Shown piece by piece: positions 56,488-64,000 of a DNA stretch of 64,000 nucleotides. A program made the position numbers and the translations under genes. The notes under the pieces are model-generated. The model saw nothing but the letters and a program-made list of their open reading frames with translations. It was not told where the DNA came from and searched no databases. The stretch is from Pseudooceanicola sp050897975 (lineage in GTDB: Bacteria > Pseudomonadota > Alphaproteobacteria > Rhodobacterales > Rhodobacteraceae), in contig NZ_JBPAXY010000001.1 of the NCBI RefSeq assembly GCF_050897975.1, positions 682,001 through 746,000 on the forward strand, in the 5' to 3' direction. Within the stretch, counting starts at the first letter, position 1; every line of letters starts with the position of its first letter.

Positions 56488-57312
56488 TCAGTAATAGACG
56501 AAGCTGCGCATCGAGACCGAGCCCAGGTCGATCGTGTCGGTCATGAACAACAGGCTGTCCTTGGCATCCGCCGCCCCCGCCACGGTCAGCGCGGGCAGGT
56601 AGTGGTCGACCGAAGGGTGGGCCATCTGCAACAGCTTGCCCAGCTTGCCCCGGTCGGCCAGCGTGTCGATGTCGCCCGCGCCCAGCCGGTCGGCAAAGAG
56701 GCCGTCGAACTCTTCGGCCCAGTCCCAGGCCTCGGATCCCTTGCCCCAGCGGACGGCGCGTAGGTTGTGCACCACGTTGCCAGAGCCCAGGATCAGCACG
56801 CCCCGGTCGCGCAGGGCGCGCAGGGCCTGGCCGATTTCCACATGGTGCGGCAGGTCCTTGGTCATGTCGATCGACAGCTGGAAGACCGGCACATCGGCGC
56901 CGGGATAGAGGAACTTCAGCACCGACCAGGCGCCGTGGTCCAGGCCCCAGGTCTCGTCGCCCTCGGCATGGTGGCTGGCCAGGATCGACACCACCTCCTT
57001 GGCCACCTCGGGGGCGCCGGGAGCGGGGTACTGCTGATCGAACAGCTGCTGCGGGAAGCCGTAGAAATCGTGGATCGTCTGCGGCATGGCCGAGACGTTG
57101 ACCAGGGTGGATCCCCGGGTCATCCAGTGGGCCGAGACCACCAGGATGGCCTGGGGCCGCGGCAGGGTCTCGCCCAGCTTGGTCCAGCTGCGGGAATATT
57201 CGTTATCCTCGATCGCATTCATCGGCGAGCCGTGGCCGAGGAAGACCACCGGCAGCCGGTCGGAACGTTGCAGCCCTTCGGCCAGCTTCCGCAGATCCTG
57301 TGCAATGGACAT
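56488..57312 (-). CDS. ygiD: DODA-type extradiol dioxygenase (YgiD-like)
   Basis: 274 residues, LigB-superfamily. Metal-ligand histidines occur in FLGHGSPMN, VSAHWMTRG and SGNVVHNLRAV; WGLDHGAWSVLKFLYPGADVPV is the family signature. The family includes DOPA 4,5-extradiol dioxygenase and the E. coli zinc protein YgiD. Divergent from a LysR gene, 155 bp away. Confidence 0.9.
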   Translation of the reverse strand: MSIAQDLRKLAEGLQRSDRLPVVFLGHGSPMNAIEDNEYSRSWTKLGETLPRPQAILVVSAHWMTRGSTLVNVSAMPQTIHDFYGFPQQLFDQQYPAPGAPEVAKEVVSILASHHAEGDETWGLDHGAWSVLKFLYPGADVPVFQLSIDMTKDLPHHVEIGQALRALRDRGVLILGSGNVVHNLRAVRWGKGSEAWDWAEEFDGLFADRLGAGDIDTLADRGKLGKLLQMAHPSVDHYLPALTVAGAADAKDSLLFMTDTIDLGSVSMRSFVYY

Positions 57313-57427
57313 GGGTCCGGTCCTTTCTGCTGGGGCGCGGATCGGGGTGGGCCCCGATCCTTGCGCGCCGTTGTTTCTGTTGCCCTGAAGATGCCGCTTG
57401 CAGCGCTCGAATGAAATAGGGAAGATA

Positions 57428-57454
57428 TGGAATGACTGCGCCCAATTTGTTCCA
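57428..57454. promoter_or_regulatory. Weak LysR-type inverted repeat in the divergent promoter region
   Basis: TGGAA (57428-57432) and TTCCA (57450-57454) form an interrupted dyad 14 bp before the LysR start, within AT-richer DNA. LysR proteins often bind such dyads; this one is short, so support is limited. Confidence 0.3.
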
Positions 57455-57467
57455 AATAGGCTGATCC

Positions 57468-58364
57468 ATGGACCTGATCGACGGCCTCCGCGCCTTTGTC
57501 GCCACCGCCGAAACCGGCTCTTTCACCGCCGCCGCCGACCGGCTGGGGATGTCCAACCGCCTGACCTCGAAATATGTCGCCGAGCTGGAGGACCGCCTGG
57601 GCACCCGCCTGTTGCAGCGCACCACCCGGCGGGTCGGCGTGACCCCGGCGGGCGAGACCCTGCTGACCCGCGCCCCCGCCCTGCTGGGCGAGATGGAGGC
57701 GATGCTGCAATCGGTGACCGAGGACAGCCGGGGGTTCTCGGGCACCCTGCGGATCTCGGCCCCGGTGACCTTCGGCGAGGTTTATGTGGCGGGGCTGCTG
57801 GCGCGCTTTGCCGCGCCGCACCCGGATCTGACAATCGACCTGCGCCTCAGCGACGCCTATGTCGACCTGGCCGCCGAGGGGGTCGACCTGGCCTTTCGCG
57901 TTGGCGATACGGCCATCCCCTCGCTGAAGCGCCGCCGCCTGGGGCAGATCGGCAGCCTGGTGGTAGCCGCCCCCGACTACCTGGCGCAGCAGGGCACGCC
58001 GCAGACCCCGCAGGATCTGACCGGGCACCTGTGCATCGCCGACACCAACCGCGCCGATCCGGCCCGCTGGGTCTTCCAGCGCCAGGGGCAGACGGTCGAG
58101 GTGCCGATCCCCACCCGTTTCCTGGTCAATTCCGCCCGCGCCGCCCGCGACATGGCCCTGGCCGGGCGCGGCATCGCCTATTGCCCGCGCTTCATCCTGA
58201 CCGAGGCGCTGGCCAGTGGTGCGCTGGTGCCGCTTCTGCCCGGCTACGAGGGCACGGCGCACCCCCTGCATGTGGCCTATCTGGAAGGCCGCGCCCTGCC
58301 GCCCAAGCTGCGGGCGCTGATCGACTTCGCGGTGAAGGACATGCACCAGGCCCCCGACCTCTAG
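57468..58364 (+). CDS. LysR-family regulator
   Basis: 298 residues. N-terminal HTH: DLIDGLRAFVATAETGSFTAAADRLGMSNRLTSKYVAELEDRLGTRLLQRTTRRVGVTPAG. The effector domain (SGTLRISAPVTFGEVYVAGLLARFAAPHPDLTIDL) is of the CrgA/DsdC-like branch. Divergent from ygiD-yqjG and the likely activator or repressor of that pair, sensing a quinone or aromatic. Confidence 0.92.
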   Translation: MDLIDGLRAFVATAETGSFTAAADRLGMSNRLTSKYVAELEDRLGTRLLQRTTRRVGVTPAGETLLTRAPALLGEMEAMLQSVTEDSRGFSGTLRISAPVTFGEVYVAGLLARFAAPHPDLTIDLRLSDAYVDLAAEGVDLAFRVGDTAIPSLKRRRLGQIGSLVVAAPDYLAQQGTPQTPQDLTGHLCIADTNRADPARWVFQRQGQTVEVPIPTRFLVNSARAARDMALAGRGIAYCPRFILTEALASGALVPLLPGYEGTAHPLHVAYLEGRALPPKLRALIDFAVKDMHQAPDL

Positions 58365-58384
58365 GCGCGATAGGTAGACGGGGG

Positions 58385-58675
58385 TCGGGGGCTCTGCCCC
58401 CCCGTCGCCGGATGGCGACAAATGGAAGGGACAAAGGGGGCTCTGCCCCCTTGAGCCTGCGGCTCAATTCCCCCCGGGATATTTTTGGCAATGAGAAAGA
58501 TAAGGGGGTGGCACGCGAAAGCCCGAGCCGCGCCCCGGCTGTGACCTAGGCCAACCAGGTGCGCCCGTTGGCGGACTTTGCAGCCGGGGTGCCGCCCGGG
58601 CTTTGCTGTGCTCTGCCCCTCTCTATTTGTTGGCCAAAAATATCCCCGCCGGAGGCATCGCCCGGCACGGGCAAT
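58385..58675. repeat. Dispersed intergenic repeat, copy B
   Basis: Non-coding block filling most of the 317-bp gap between the convergent LysR and cyclodeaminase-like genes. Hairpins GGGGGCTCTGCCCCC (twice) and TTGAGCC-TGC-GGCTCAA (58451-58467), then TTCCCCCCGGGATA, TTTTTGGCAATGAGAAAG, GCGCCCCGGCTGTGAC, GGCGGACTTTGCAGCCGGGG and GGCCAAAAATATCCCCGCC. Same block order as copy A at 19445-19690. Confidence 0.8.
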
Positions 58676-58681
58676 ACCTCC

Positions 58682-59617
58682 TCAGCCCTCGGCCCGGGCC
58701 AGGTATTGCGCGGTGAACAGATCCAGATGTGCCCCGCCTGCATTCTTGCAGACCGTAATCTCGGCGGGGTCGCGGCGGCCCGGGTGGCCCCCGGCGCAGA
58801 GGTCGAAGAAATCCGCCTCGACCCCGGGCACCAGCCCCTCGGCCACCGGGTCGATGCCGTCGCCCGACAGGGCAAAGACCGGGCGGTTGTCGGCGAAGAT
58901 GCGCCCGGCGCGGCGCAGGGTTTCGGCGTCGGCCTCGCGCATGTCGGGGCGGTAGGCGCCCACCAGATCCACATGCGCCCCAGGTTTCAGCAGGCGCCCG
59001 TCGATCACCGGGCGGGTGGCCATGGTGACGGTGCTGACGATGTCGGCCTGGGGCAGGGCCTGGGCGAAGTCCTCGACCACCTCGACTGTCAGATCGAGGC
59101 TGGCCAGGGTGGCGGCCATCGCCTCGGCCCGGGGCCGTGTGCGGTTCCAGATCAGCACCCGCCGGATCGGGCGGACCGCGCAGATCGCCGCCACCACATG
59201 GGGCGCCAGACCGCCCGCGCCCGCGATGGCCAGAACCTCGGCCTCGGGGCGGGCCAGCAGATCTACCCCCAGGGCGGAATCCGCCGCCGTCTTGCGATAG
59301 GTCAGCGCCGCCCCGTCACAGCTGAGGATCGGCCGCCCGGTCTGCCCGTCGAAAAGCACCACCAGCCCCTGCACCGAGGGTTCGGGTGGGGTACGCTCTG
59401 GGTTGCCGGGAAAGACGCCCACCAGTTTCACCGCCACCGCCTGGCCACCCGCCCAGGCGGTCAGATTGACGAACTGATCGCCGCCGCCGTCCGGCGCGTC
59501 GAAATGGCGGGCCTCGCTGAAGGGCATGTCCTGCGTCGCATGGGCCTGGCGCAGGGCCTCGACCAGCCCGCGCCAGGGCAGGCGCGCATGAACCGCCGCT
59601 GCGTCGAAATAGTGCAT
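58682..59617 (-). CDS. Ornithine cyclodeaminase/mu-crystallin family protein
   Basis: 311 residues. Family traits: VAVKLVGVFPGNPERTPPEPSVQGLVVLFDGQTGRPILSCDGAALTYRKTAADSALGVDLLA, then a Rossmann segment LAIAGAGGLAPHVVAAICAVRPIRRVLIWNRT, and a late DLVGAYRPDMREAD. Members act as ornithine cyclodeaminases, imine reductases or amino-acid dehydrogenases, with NAD(P)H. The glycine-rich loop is GAGGLA rather than GxGxQA. The ATG at 59617 follows AGGAG; a much longer open frame to the right is antisense to the molybdoenzyme gene. Confidence 0.85.
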   Translation of the reverse strand: MHYFDAAAVHARLPWRGLVEALRQAHATQDMPFSEARHFDAPDGGGDQFVNLTAWAGGQAVAVKLVGVFPGNPERTPPEPSVQGLVVLFDGQTGRPILSCDGAALTYRKTAADSALGVDLLARPEAEVLAIAGAGGLAPHVVAAICAVRPIRRVLIWNRTRPRAEAMAATLASLDLTVEVVEDFAQALPQADIVSTVTMATRPVIDGRLLKPGAHVDLVGAYRPDMREADAETLRRAGRIFADNRPVFALSGDGIDPVAEGLVPGVEADFFDLCAGGHPGRRDPAEITVCKNAGGAHLDLFTAQYLARAEG

Positions 59618-59833
59618 TGCCCGCTCCTGTCCTCTTGATCTGCCTCTTCGGTGTCGCGCCCCCGGGCAGCAATGGCAATGCCCGCGCGCCCGCACGGGCC
59701 CGGCCCGACTGCCCGTTGCCGAAAGGCTGATCAGCACCCGCCCTGCCCGTCCTGACCTGGCGAAACCCGCTTGTTCCCCGCGCGCCCCGGCGCTACCGCA
59801 GGGGGAGAGACCCGTCCGCCGAGGATCCCCGCC

Positions 59834-62185
59834 ATGCTGAACCGGCCCGAAACGCCGCTTGTCGTCACCCATTGGGGCAGCTTCCGCGCCGAGATGGAGG
59901 GGGGCTGCCCCCGGCGCCTGGTGCCGCTGGCCCAGGATCCCGCCCCCTCGCCCTTGGGGCAAAGCATGATCGAGGGGCTGGACGCCCCCGCCCGCATCCT
60001 CCGCCCCGCCGTGCGCGCCTCTTTCCTGGCCGCGCGCGAGGCGGGGCGGATCGTCCCCGAGGGCCCCGGGCGCGGGCGCGAGCCCTTTGTCGAACTGCCC
60101 TGGGACGAGGCCCTGGACCTGGCCGCGGCAGAGATCGACCGGGTACGAACCCAGCATGGCAACCGCGCCCTCTATGGCGGCTCTTACGGCTGGGGCTCGG
60201 CCGGGCGGTTCCACCATGCGCAAAGCCAGGTGCACCGCTTTCTGAACAGCGTCGGCGGCTATACCCGCTCGGTCCAGACCTACAGCTATGCGGCGGGCGA
60301 GACGATCCTGCCCCATGTGATCGGCACCCGGCGCGGGCTGATCAGCCATCATACCTCCTGGCCGCGCATCGCCGAGACGACCGAAACGCTGGTGCTGTTC
60401 GGCGGCCTGCCCGCGCGCAACGCGCAGATCTGCTCGGGCGGGTTGTCGCGCCATATCCTGGCCGAGAACCTGGCCCGGCTGCGGGCGCGGGGCGCGCGGA
60501 TGATCTCGATCTCGCCCATCCGTGACGACACGGCCGGCGACGGGGTCGACTGGCTGCCCCTGCGGCCCGGCACCGATACCGCGCTGCTTCTGGCCATGGG
60601 TCATGTGCTGCTGACCGAGGGGCTGGCCGACCGCGCCTTTCTGCGCAGCCACACCACCGGCGCCGAGCAGCTGGAGGCCTATATCCTGGGCGAAAGCGAC
60701 GGCAGACCGAAAACGCCCGACTGGGCCGCAGAGATCACCGGCCTTGCCGCCCCGCGCATTGCCGAACTGGCCCGGCTGATGGCCGCCAGCCGCAGTTTCC
60801 TGATGATGGCCTGGTCGCTGCAACGGGCCGATGCGGGCGAACAGCCCTATTGGGCGGCCATCGCCCTGGCGGCGATGCTGGGGCAGATCGGCCTGCCCGG
60901 CGGCGGGATCGGCTTTGGCTATGCCTCGACCAACGGGGTGGGCAACCTGCGCTCTGCCTTTGCCTTCCCGGCCCTGCCGCAGCTGACCAACCCGGTGACC
61001 GAACATATCCCCGTGGCCCGCATCGCCGATGCCCTGCTGCACCCCGGCGCGCCCTATACGTTCAACGGCGCCAAGCGGTCCTATCCCGATCTGCGGCTGA
61101 TCTATTGGGCCGGGGGCAACCCGTTCCATCATCACCAGGATCTGAACCGCCTTGCCCGGGCCTGGCAGCGCCCCGAGGCGGTGATCGTCAACGAAAGCTG
61201 GTGGAACGCCCTGGCGCGCCACGCCGATATCGTCTTTCCCGCCACCACCGCGCTGGAACGCAACGACATCGCCTATTCCAGCCATGACCGTTTCCTGTCG
61301 CCCAGCCACGCAGTGGCCCCGCCCCAGGGCGAGGCGCGCGACGACTACGCGATCTTCGCCGGGCTGGCCGAACGGCTGGGCGCAGGCGAGCGCTTCACCG
61401 AAGGACGCGATGCCGAAGGCTGGCTGCGTCATCTTTACGCGCGCGGGCAGCGGGTGGCCGAGGCCGCAGGCCAGGCCCTGCCCGACTTCGAGGATTTCTG
61501 GAGCGGGCCGCAGATCCTGCTGGAGCCCGCTGAGGACAGCCGCCAGGGAGACCTGATGCAGGCCTTCCGCGCCGACCCCGAAGGCGCGCGGCTGACCACC
61601 CCCTCGGGGCGGATCGAGCTCTATTCCCAGACCATTGCGGGCTTCGGCCATGCGGATTGCCCGCCCCATCCAACCTGGCTGCCGCCCAAGGAATGGCTGG
61701 GGGCCGAGGCCGTGGCGCGCTTTCCGCTGCACCTGATTTCCAGCCAGCCCGCGACGCGGTTGCACAGCCAGTACGACATGGCGGGGGTGTCGCGGGCGGC
61801 GAAGGTGGCGGGGCGCGAGGTGATGCGGATGCATCCCGAGGATGCCGCCGCGCGCGGGCTGGCCACGGGGGACGTGGCGCGGGTCTTCAACGACCGGGGC
61901 GCCTGCCTGGCGGCGGTGGAAACCTATGACGGGCTGCGGCCCGGCGTGGTGCAACTGCCCACGGGCGCCTGGTGGGACCCCGACCCCACGGCCCCGCCGG
62001 GCACCCTGCCGCTGGACCGGCACGGCAACCCCAATGTGGTCTGCCCCGACCGGCCCGCCTCGGCGCTGACCCAGGGGCCCGCCGCGCAGTCCTGCCTGGT
62101 CGAGGTCGAGGCCATCGCAGGCCCCCTGCCCCCGGTCGAGGTCTTCGATCCGCCGCGTTTCACTCCCCGGGGTCAGGGGCGCTAG
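59834..62185 (+). CDS. Molybdopterin oxidoreductase, BisC/TorZ-like
   Basis: 783 residues, DMSO-reductase family. TPLVVTHWGSFRAE opens the protein, and Ser122 in GGSYGWGSAGRFHHAQ is the expected molybdenum ligand. There is no N-terminal CxxC cluster motif and no Tat signal, so this is the cluster-free cytoplasmic BisC type, reducing S- or N-oxides such as biotin or methionine sulfoxide. The C-terminal domain has HLISSQPATRLHSQYDMA and the GVVQLPTGAWWDPD molybdopterin-guanine-dinucleotide segment. Divergent from the cyclodeaminase-like gene across a 216-bp gap with no other feature that I can see. Confidence 0.9.
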   Translation: MLNRPETPLVVTHWGSFRAEMEGGCPRRLVPLAQDPAPSPLGQSMIEGLDAPARILRPAVRASFLAAREAGRIVPEGPGRGREPFVELPWDEALDLAAAEIDRVRTQHGNRALYGGSYGWGSAGRFHHAQSQVHRFLNSVGGYTRSVQTYSYAAGETILPHVIGTRRGLISHHTSWPRIAETTETLVLFGGLPARNAQICSGGLSRHILAENLARLRARGARMISISPIRDDTAGDGVDWLPLRPGTDTALLLAMGHVLLTEGLADRAFLRSHTTGAEQLEAYILGESDGRPKTPDWAAEITGLAAPRIAELARLMAASRSFLMMAWSLQRADAGEQPYWAAIALAAMLGQIGLPGGGIGFGYASTNGVGNLRSAFAFPALPQLTNPVTEHIPVARIADALLHPGAPYTFNGAKRSYPDLRLIYWAGGNPFHHHQDLNRLARAWQRPEAVIVNESWWNALARHADIVFPATTALERNDIAYSSHDRFLSPSHAVAPPQGEARDDYAIFAGLAERLGAGERFTEGRDAEGWLRHLYARGQRVAEAAGQALPDFEDFWSGPQILLEPAEDSRQGDLMQAFRADPEGARLTTPSGRIELYSQTIAGFGHADCPPHPTWLPPKEWLGAEAVARFPLHLISSQPATRLHSQYDMAGVSRAAKVAGREVMRMHPEDAAARGLATGDVARVFNDRGACLAAVETYDGLRPGVVQLPTGAWWDPDPTAPPGTLPLDRHGNPNVVCPDRPASALTQGPAAQSCLVEVEAIAGPLPPVEVFDPPRFTPRGQGR

Positions 62186-62311
62186 GCGGCCCGGCGATCC
62201 GTGCTATAGGGACGACGCCCAAGACCGGGCCCGCCTTCGCGCCGCACCTGCGGCTGCCGCGGCCCCCTGGGGCCGGGCGCCGGTTGACGGAAAGCAAAGC
62301 GCGTGATTTCC

Positions 62312-62325
62312 TTTCCACGCGTAAA
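62312..62325. promoter_or_regulatory. LacI-type box upstream of the lacI-like gene
   Basis: TTTCCACGCGTAAA, an imperfect 14-bp palindrome (TTT...AAA arms and a central CG) 36 bp before the ATG. It resembles the better box at 63395-63408, downstream of the gene. A possible -35 (TTGACG, 62284-62289) lies upstream, but I see no good -10. Confidence 0.5.
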
Positions 62326-62361
62326 GTTATGAACAGAACGTAGCAAACCAGAGGCGCCTCG

Positions 62362-63393
62362 ATGGGTCAGGAAAGAGTTCGCACCATGGAGGAGCTGGCC
62401 TCGGTCAGCGGCATCTCTCGCCCGACGCTTTCGAAGTATTTCAACGACCCGACCTCGGTCCGTGCCACGACCCGCGCCCGCATCGAGGCGGCGCTGGAGC
62501 GGTTCGACTACACCCCCAATGTCTACGCCATCAACCAGAACCGCCACCTGACGCGCAATATCGGGATCGTCGTGCCCTTCCTCGCCGACCCCTTCTTTGC
62601 CGAAATGGCCCGGAACCTGGAAATGCTCTGCACCGCGGCGGGCTATAATCCGATCCTGCTCAGCTCGCACGGCGAGCCGGACCGCGAGATCGCCAACCTG
62701 GAAAGCCTGCGCGGCATCCGCCCCGCCGGGGTCCTGCTGGGGCCCATCGGACGCCGGTCGCGGCGCGAGGCGCTGGACGCCTTTTGCCGCGATGTGCCCA
62801 CCGTGCTGTTCGATTGCGACGTCGAGGACGTGGGCGATGCGATGTTCGGCACCAACTACATCCAAAGTACTGGCGTCATTGTAGAATACCTTGCCCGGAC
62901 CGGCGAACCCCCGGCCCTGTTCGAGATGCGCAACGCCCCCAATCCCAATGCCAACAAGCGCCGCGCGGTCTATGAAGAAACGATGCGCCGCCTGGGCCAT
63001 GAACCCATGCTGCTGGTGGCCGAGGGGACCGGCTGGGCCTTCGAGGAAATCGCGCACCGCGAGGCCACCCGGATGATCCTGGACCGCGCCCTGCCGACCA
63101 ACACGGTGCTGTGTTCTAACGACCGTCTGGCCATCGGCTTTCTTGCCGCCGCCTACGAACAGGGGCTGCGCGTCGGCATCGGCGACGGCCACGCCATGCG
63201 CGTGGCCGGGCACGATGACCACCCCGTGGCCCGCTTCACCTGCCCGGCCCTGACAACCGTGTCGCAGGACTATGACCGGATCACCGGGCGCAGCCTTGAA
63301 AAGCTTCTGGAAATCATCGCCGAAGGCGCCCGGCCAGAGACGAAAATCTCGACCCTCTTCGACGGCACCCTGGTCCTTCGCAAGTCCGCGTAA
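62362..63393 (+). CDS. LacI-family transcriptional regulator
   Basis: 343 residues. HTH with TMEELASVSGISRPTLSKYFNDPTSVRATTRARIEAALERFDYTPNVYA, then a sugar-binding domain (IGIVVPFLADPFFAEMARNLE, CSNDRLAIGFLAAAYEQGLRVGIG). It precedes a polyol-type ABC binding-protein gene, with boxes on both sides, so it probably controls itself and that operon. Confidence 0.92.
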   Translation: MGQERVRTMEELASVSGISRPTLSKYFNDPTSVRATTRARIEAALERFDYTPNVYAINQNRHLTRNIGIVVPFLADPFFAEMARNLEMLCTAAGYNPILLSSHGEPDREIANLESLRGIRPAGVLLGPIGRRSRREALDAFCRDVPTVLFDCDVEDVGDAMFGTNYIQSTGVIVEYLARTGEPPALFEMRNAPNPNANKRRAVYEETMRRLGHEPMLLVAEGTGWAFEEIAHREATRMILDRALPTNTVLCSNDRLAIGFLAAAYEQGLRVGIGDGHAMRVAGHDDHPVARFTCPALTTVSQDYDRITGRSLEKLLEIIAEGARPETKISTLFDGTLVLRKSA

Positions 63394-63394
63394 C

Positions 63395-63408
63395 TTTTCG
63401 CGCGTAAA
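63395..63408. promoter_or_regulatory. LacI-type box upstream of the polyol-binding protein gene
   Basis: TTTTCGCGCGTAAA, a 14-bp palindrome with one mismatch pair, 1 bp after the regulator stop. A -35-like TTGACG (63417-63422) follows at once, so a bound repressor would block this promoter. Confidence 0.6.
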
Positions 63409-63480
63409 TTTTTAGGTTGACGCGAATCTGTGCATTGGCCTACCGCTACGGGCATCACATCCAATTCAGGGAGGATACGG

Positions 63481-64000
63481 ATGTCTTTGAAGCGCGTTTT
63501 CGGCGCCACCACGGCGCTTACCCTGTGCTCGGCTGCTGCGGCCTATGCACAGGACACAACGATCACCATCGCCACCGTCAACAACGGCGACATGATCCGG
63601 ATGCAGGGCTACACCGAGCAATTCACCGAAGCGACCGGGATTGGCGTTGAATGGGTCACCCTGGAGGAGAACGTGCTGCGTCAGCGCGTCACCACCGACA
63701 TCACCACCAAGGGCGGCCAGTTCGACATCATGACCATCGGCATGTACGAAACGCCGATCTGGGGCGCGAACGGCTGGCTGGTGCCGCTGGACGACCTGTC
63801 GGACGCCTATGACGTCGACGACATCCTGCCCGCCATGCGCGACGGGCTGAGCCATGACGGCACCCTTTACGCGGCGCCCTTCTACGGCGAAAGCTCGATG
63901 ATCATGTACCGCACCGACCTGATGGAAAAGGCCGGTCTGGAAATGCCCGAGGCCCCCACCTGGGAGTTCATCCGCGAGGCCGCCGCGGCCATGGATGACG
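63481..64000 (+). CDS. ABC transporter polyol/sugar-binding protein, N-terminal part (3' end outside window)
   Basis: At least 173 residues, cut by the window edge. Signal peptide MSLKRVFGATTALTLCSAAAAYA-QD. The mature N-terminus TITIATVNNGDMIRMQGYTEQFTEATGI and FDIMTIGMYETPIWGANGWLVPLDDL resemble sorbitol/mannitol-binding proteins (SmoE/MtlE). GGGAGG precedes the ATG. Probably the first gene of a polyol ABC operon under the preceding LacI regulator. Confidence 0.85.
   Translation, partial: MSLKRVFGATTALTLCSAAAAYAQDTTITIATVNNGDMIRMQGYTEQFTEATGIGVEWVTLEENVLRQRVTTDITTKGGQFDIMTIGMYETPIWGANGWLVPLDDLSDAYDVDDILPAMRDGLSHDGTLYAAPFYGESSMIMYRTDLMEKAGLEMPEAPTWEFIREAAAAMDD

Noticed and set aside
57313..57467. 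Strong LysR box in the divergent gap
   Set aside because: Only 5-bp arms are visible; listed as a weak site only.
59618..62023. Extension of the cyclodeaminase-like frame to a protein of over 1100 residues
   Set aside because: The added part is antisense to the BisC-like molybdoenzyme gene and shows only shadow composition; the real start is the ATG at 59617 with AGGAG upstream.

Overview
The window comes from a high-GC alphaproteobacterium, most probably Rhodobacterales/Rhodobacteraceae. The grounds are strong GC bias, tightly coupled ATGA-overlapping operons, a monomeric NADP isocitrate dehydrogenase, an aglEFGAK alpha-glucoside locus, soxBDAG, and very many solute transporters. It holds about 54 protein genes, two of them cut by the window edges. 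I see no tRNA, rRNA, CRISPR array or transposase. It reads as a chromosomal or large-replicon catabolic region in which most transport and catabolism units carry a local regulator.

Layout: 1-10.9 kb, N-methyl amine catabolism (tail of a TetR regulator, dimethylglycine/sarcosine dehydrogenase, heterotetrameric sarcosine oxidase soxBDAG, a TRAP transporter). 11.0-12.7 kb, a GbcA-like Rieske oxygenase plus a flavin reductase. 12.9-16.9 kb, a phosphoglycolate-phosphatase-like HAD protein, glpD and glpK. 17.1-19.3 kb, icd. 19.7-28.7 kb, the alpha-glucoside system aglEFGAK with the LacI-type regulator aglR and a GH1 beta-glucosidase. 28.8-29.5 kb, a solitary AbiF-like HEPN protein preceded by a stretch of consecutive hairpins. 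29.6-34.5 kb, a DeoR-controlled UgpB-like ABC operon. 34.8-45.3 kb, a MarR-controlled CoA-linked catabolic unit (two divergent 2-hydroxyacyl-CoA-dehydratase-like subunits, four CaiB-type CoA-transferases, a TRAP transporter). 45.5-55.4 kb, a GntR regulon (cytochrome P450, Dpp/Opp-type ABC transporter, CapA-like and MmgE/PrpD-like proteins). 55.4-58.4 kb, a glutathionyl-hydroquinone reductase and DODA-type dioxygenase divergent from a LysR regulator. 58.7-62.2 kb, an ornithine-cyclodeaminase-family protein and a BisC-like molybdoenzyme. 62.4-64.0 kb, a LacI regulator and the start of a polyol-type ABC system.

Most units follow one plan: regulator, importer, then enzymes delivering carbon to central metabolism. 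Several operator pairs can be read directly: TCAAAGCGCTTTGA for AglR, ATTGTYGACAAT for the GntR protein, a GTTT(n7)AAAC element for the MarR protein, a 33-bp element before the DeoR gene, and TTTnCGCGCGTAAA-like boxes flanking the last LacI gene. Four of the five complete transporter operons with an internal binding-protein/permease junction carry a strong hairpin directly after the binding-protein gene, which suggests differential expression of the binding protein.

The observations I rate highest are the AbiF-like HEPN gene with its structured upstream RNA candidate (possible RNA-regulated toxin or defence module), the 2-hydroxyacyl-CoA-dehydratase-like pair that appears to lack the Fe-S cysteines, and the operator-defined GntR regulon linking a P450 to a peptide-type transporter. 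All functional calls are by eye from sequence; no database search was run.
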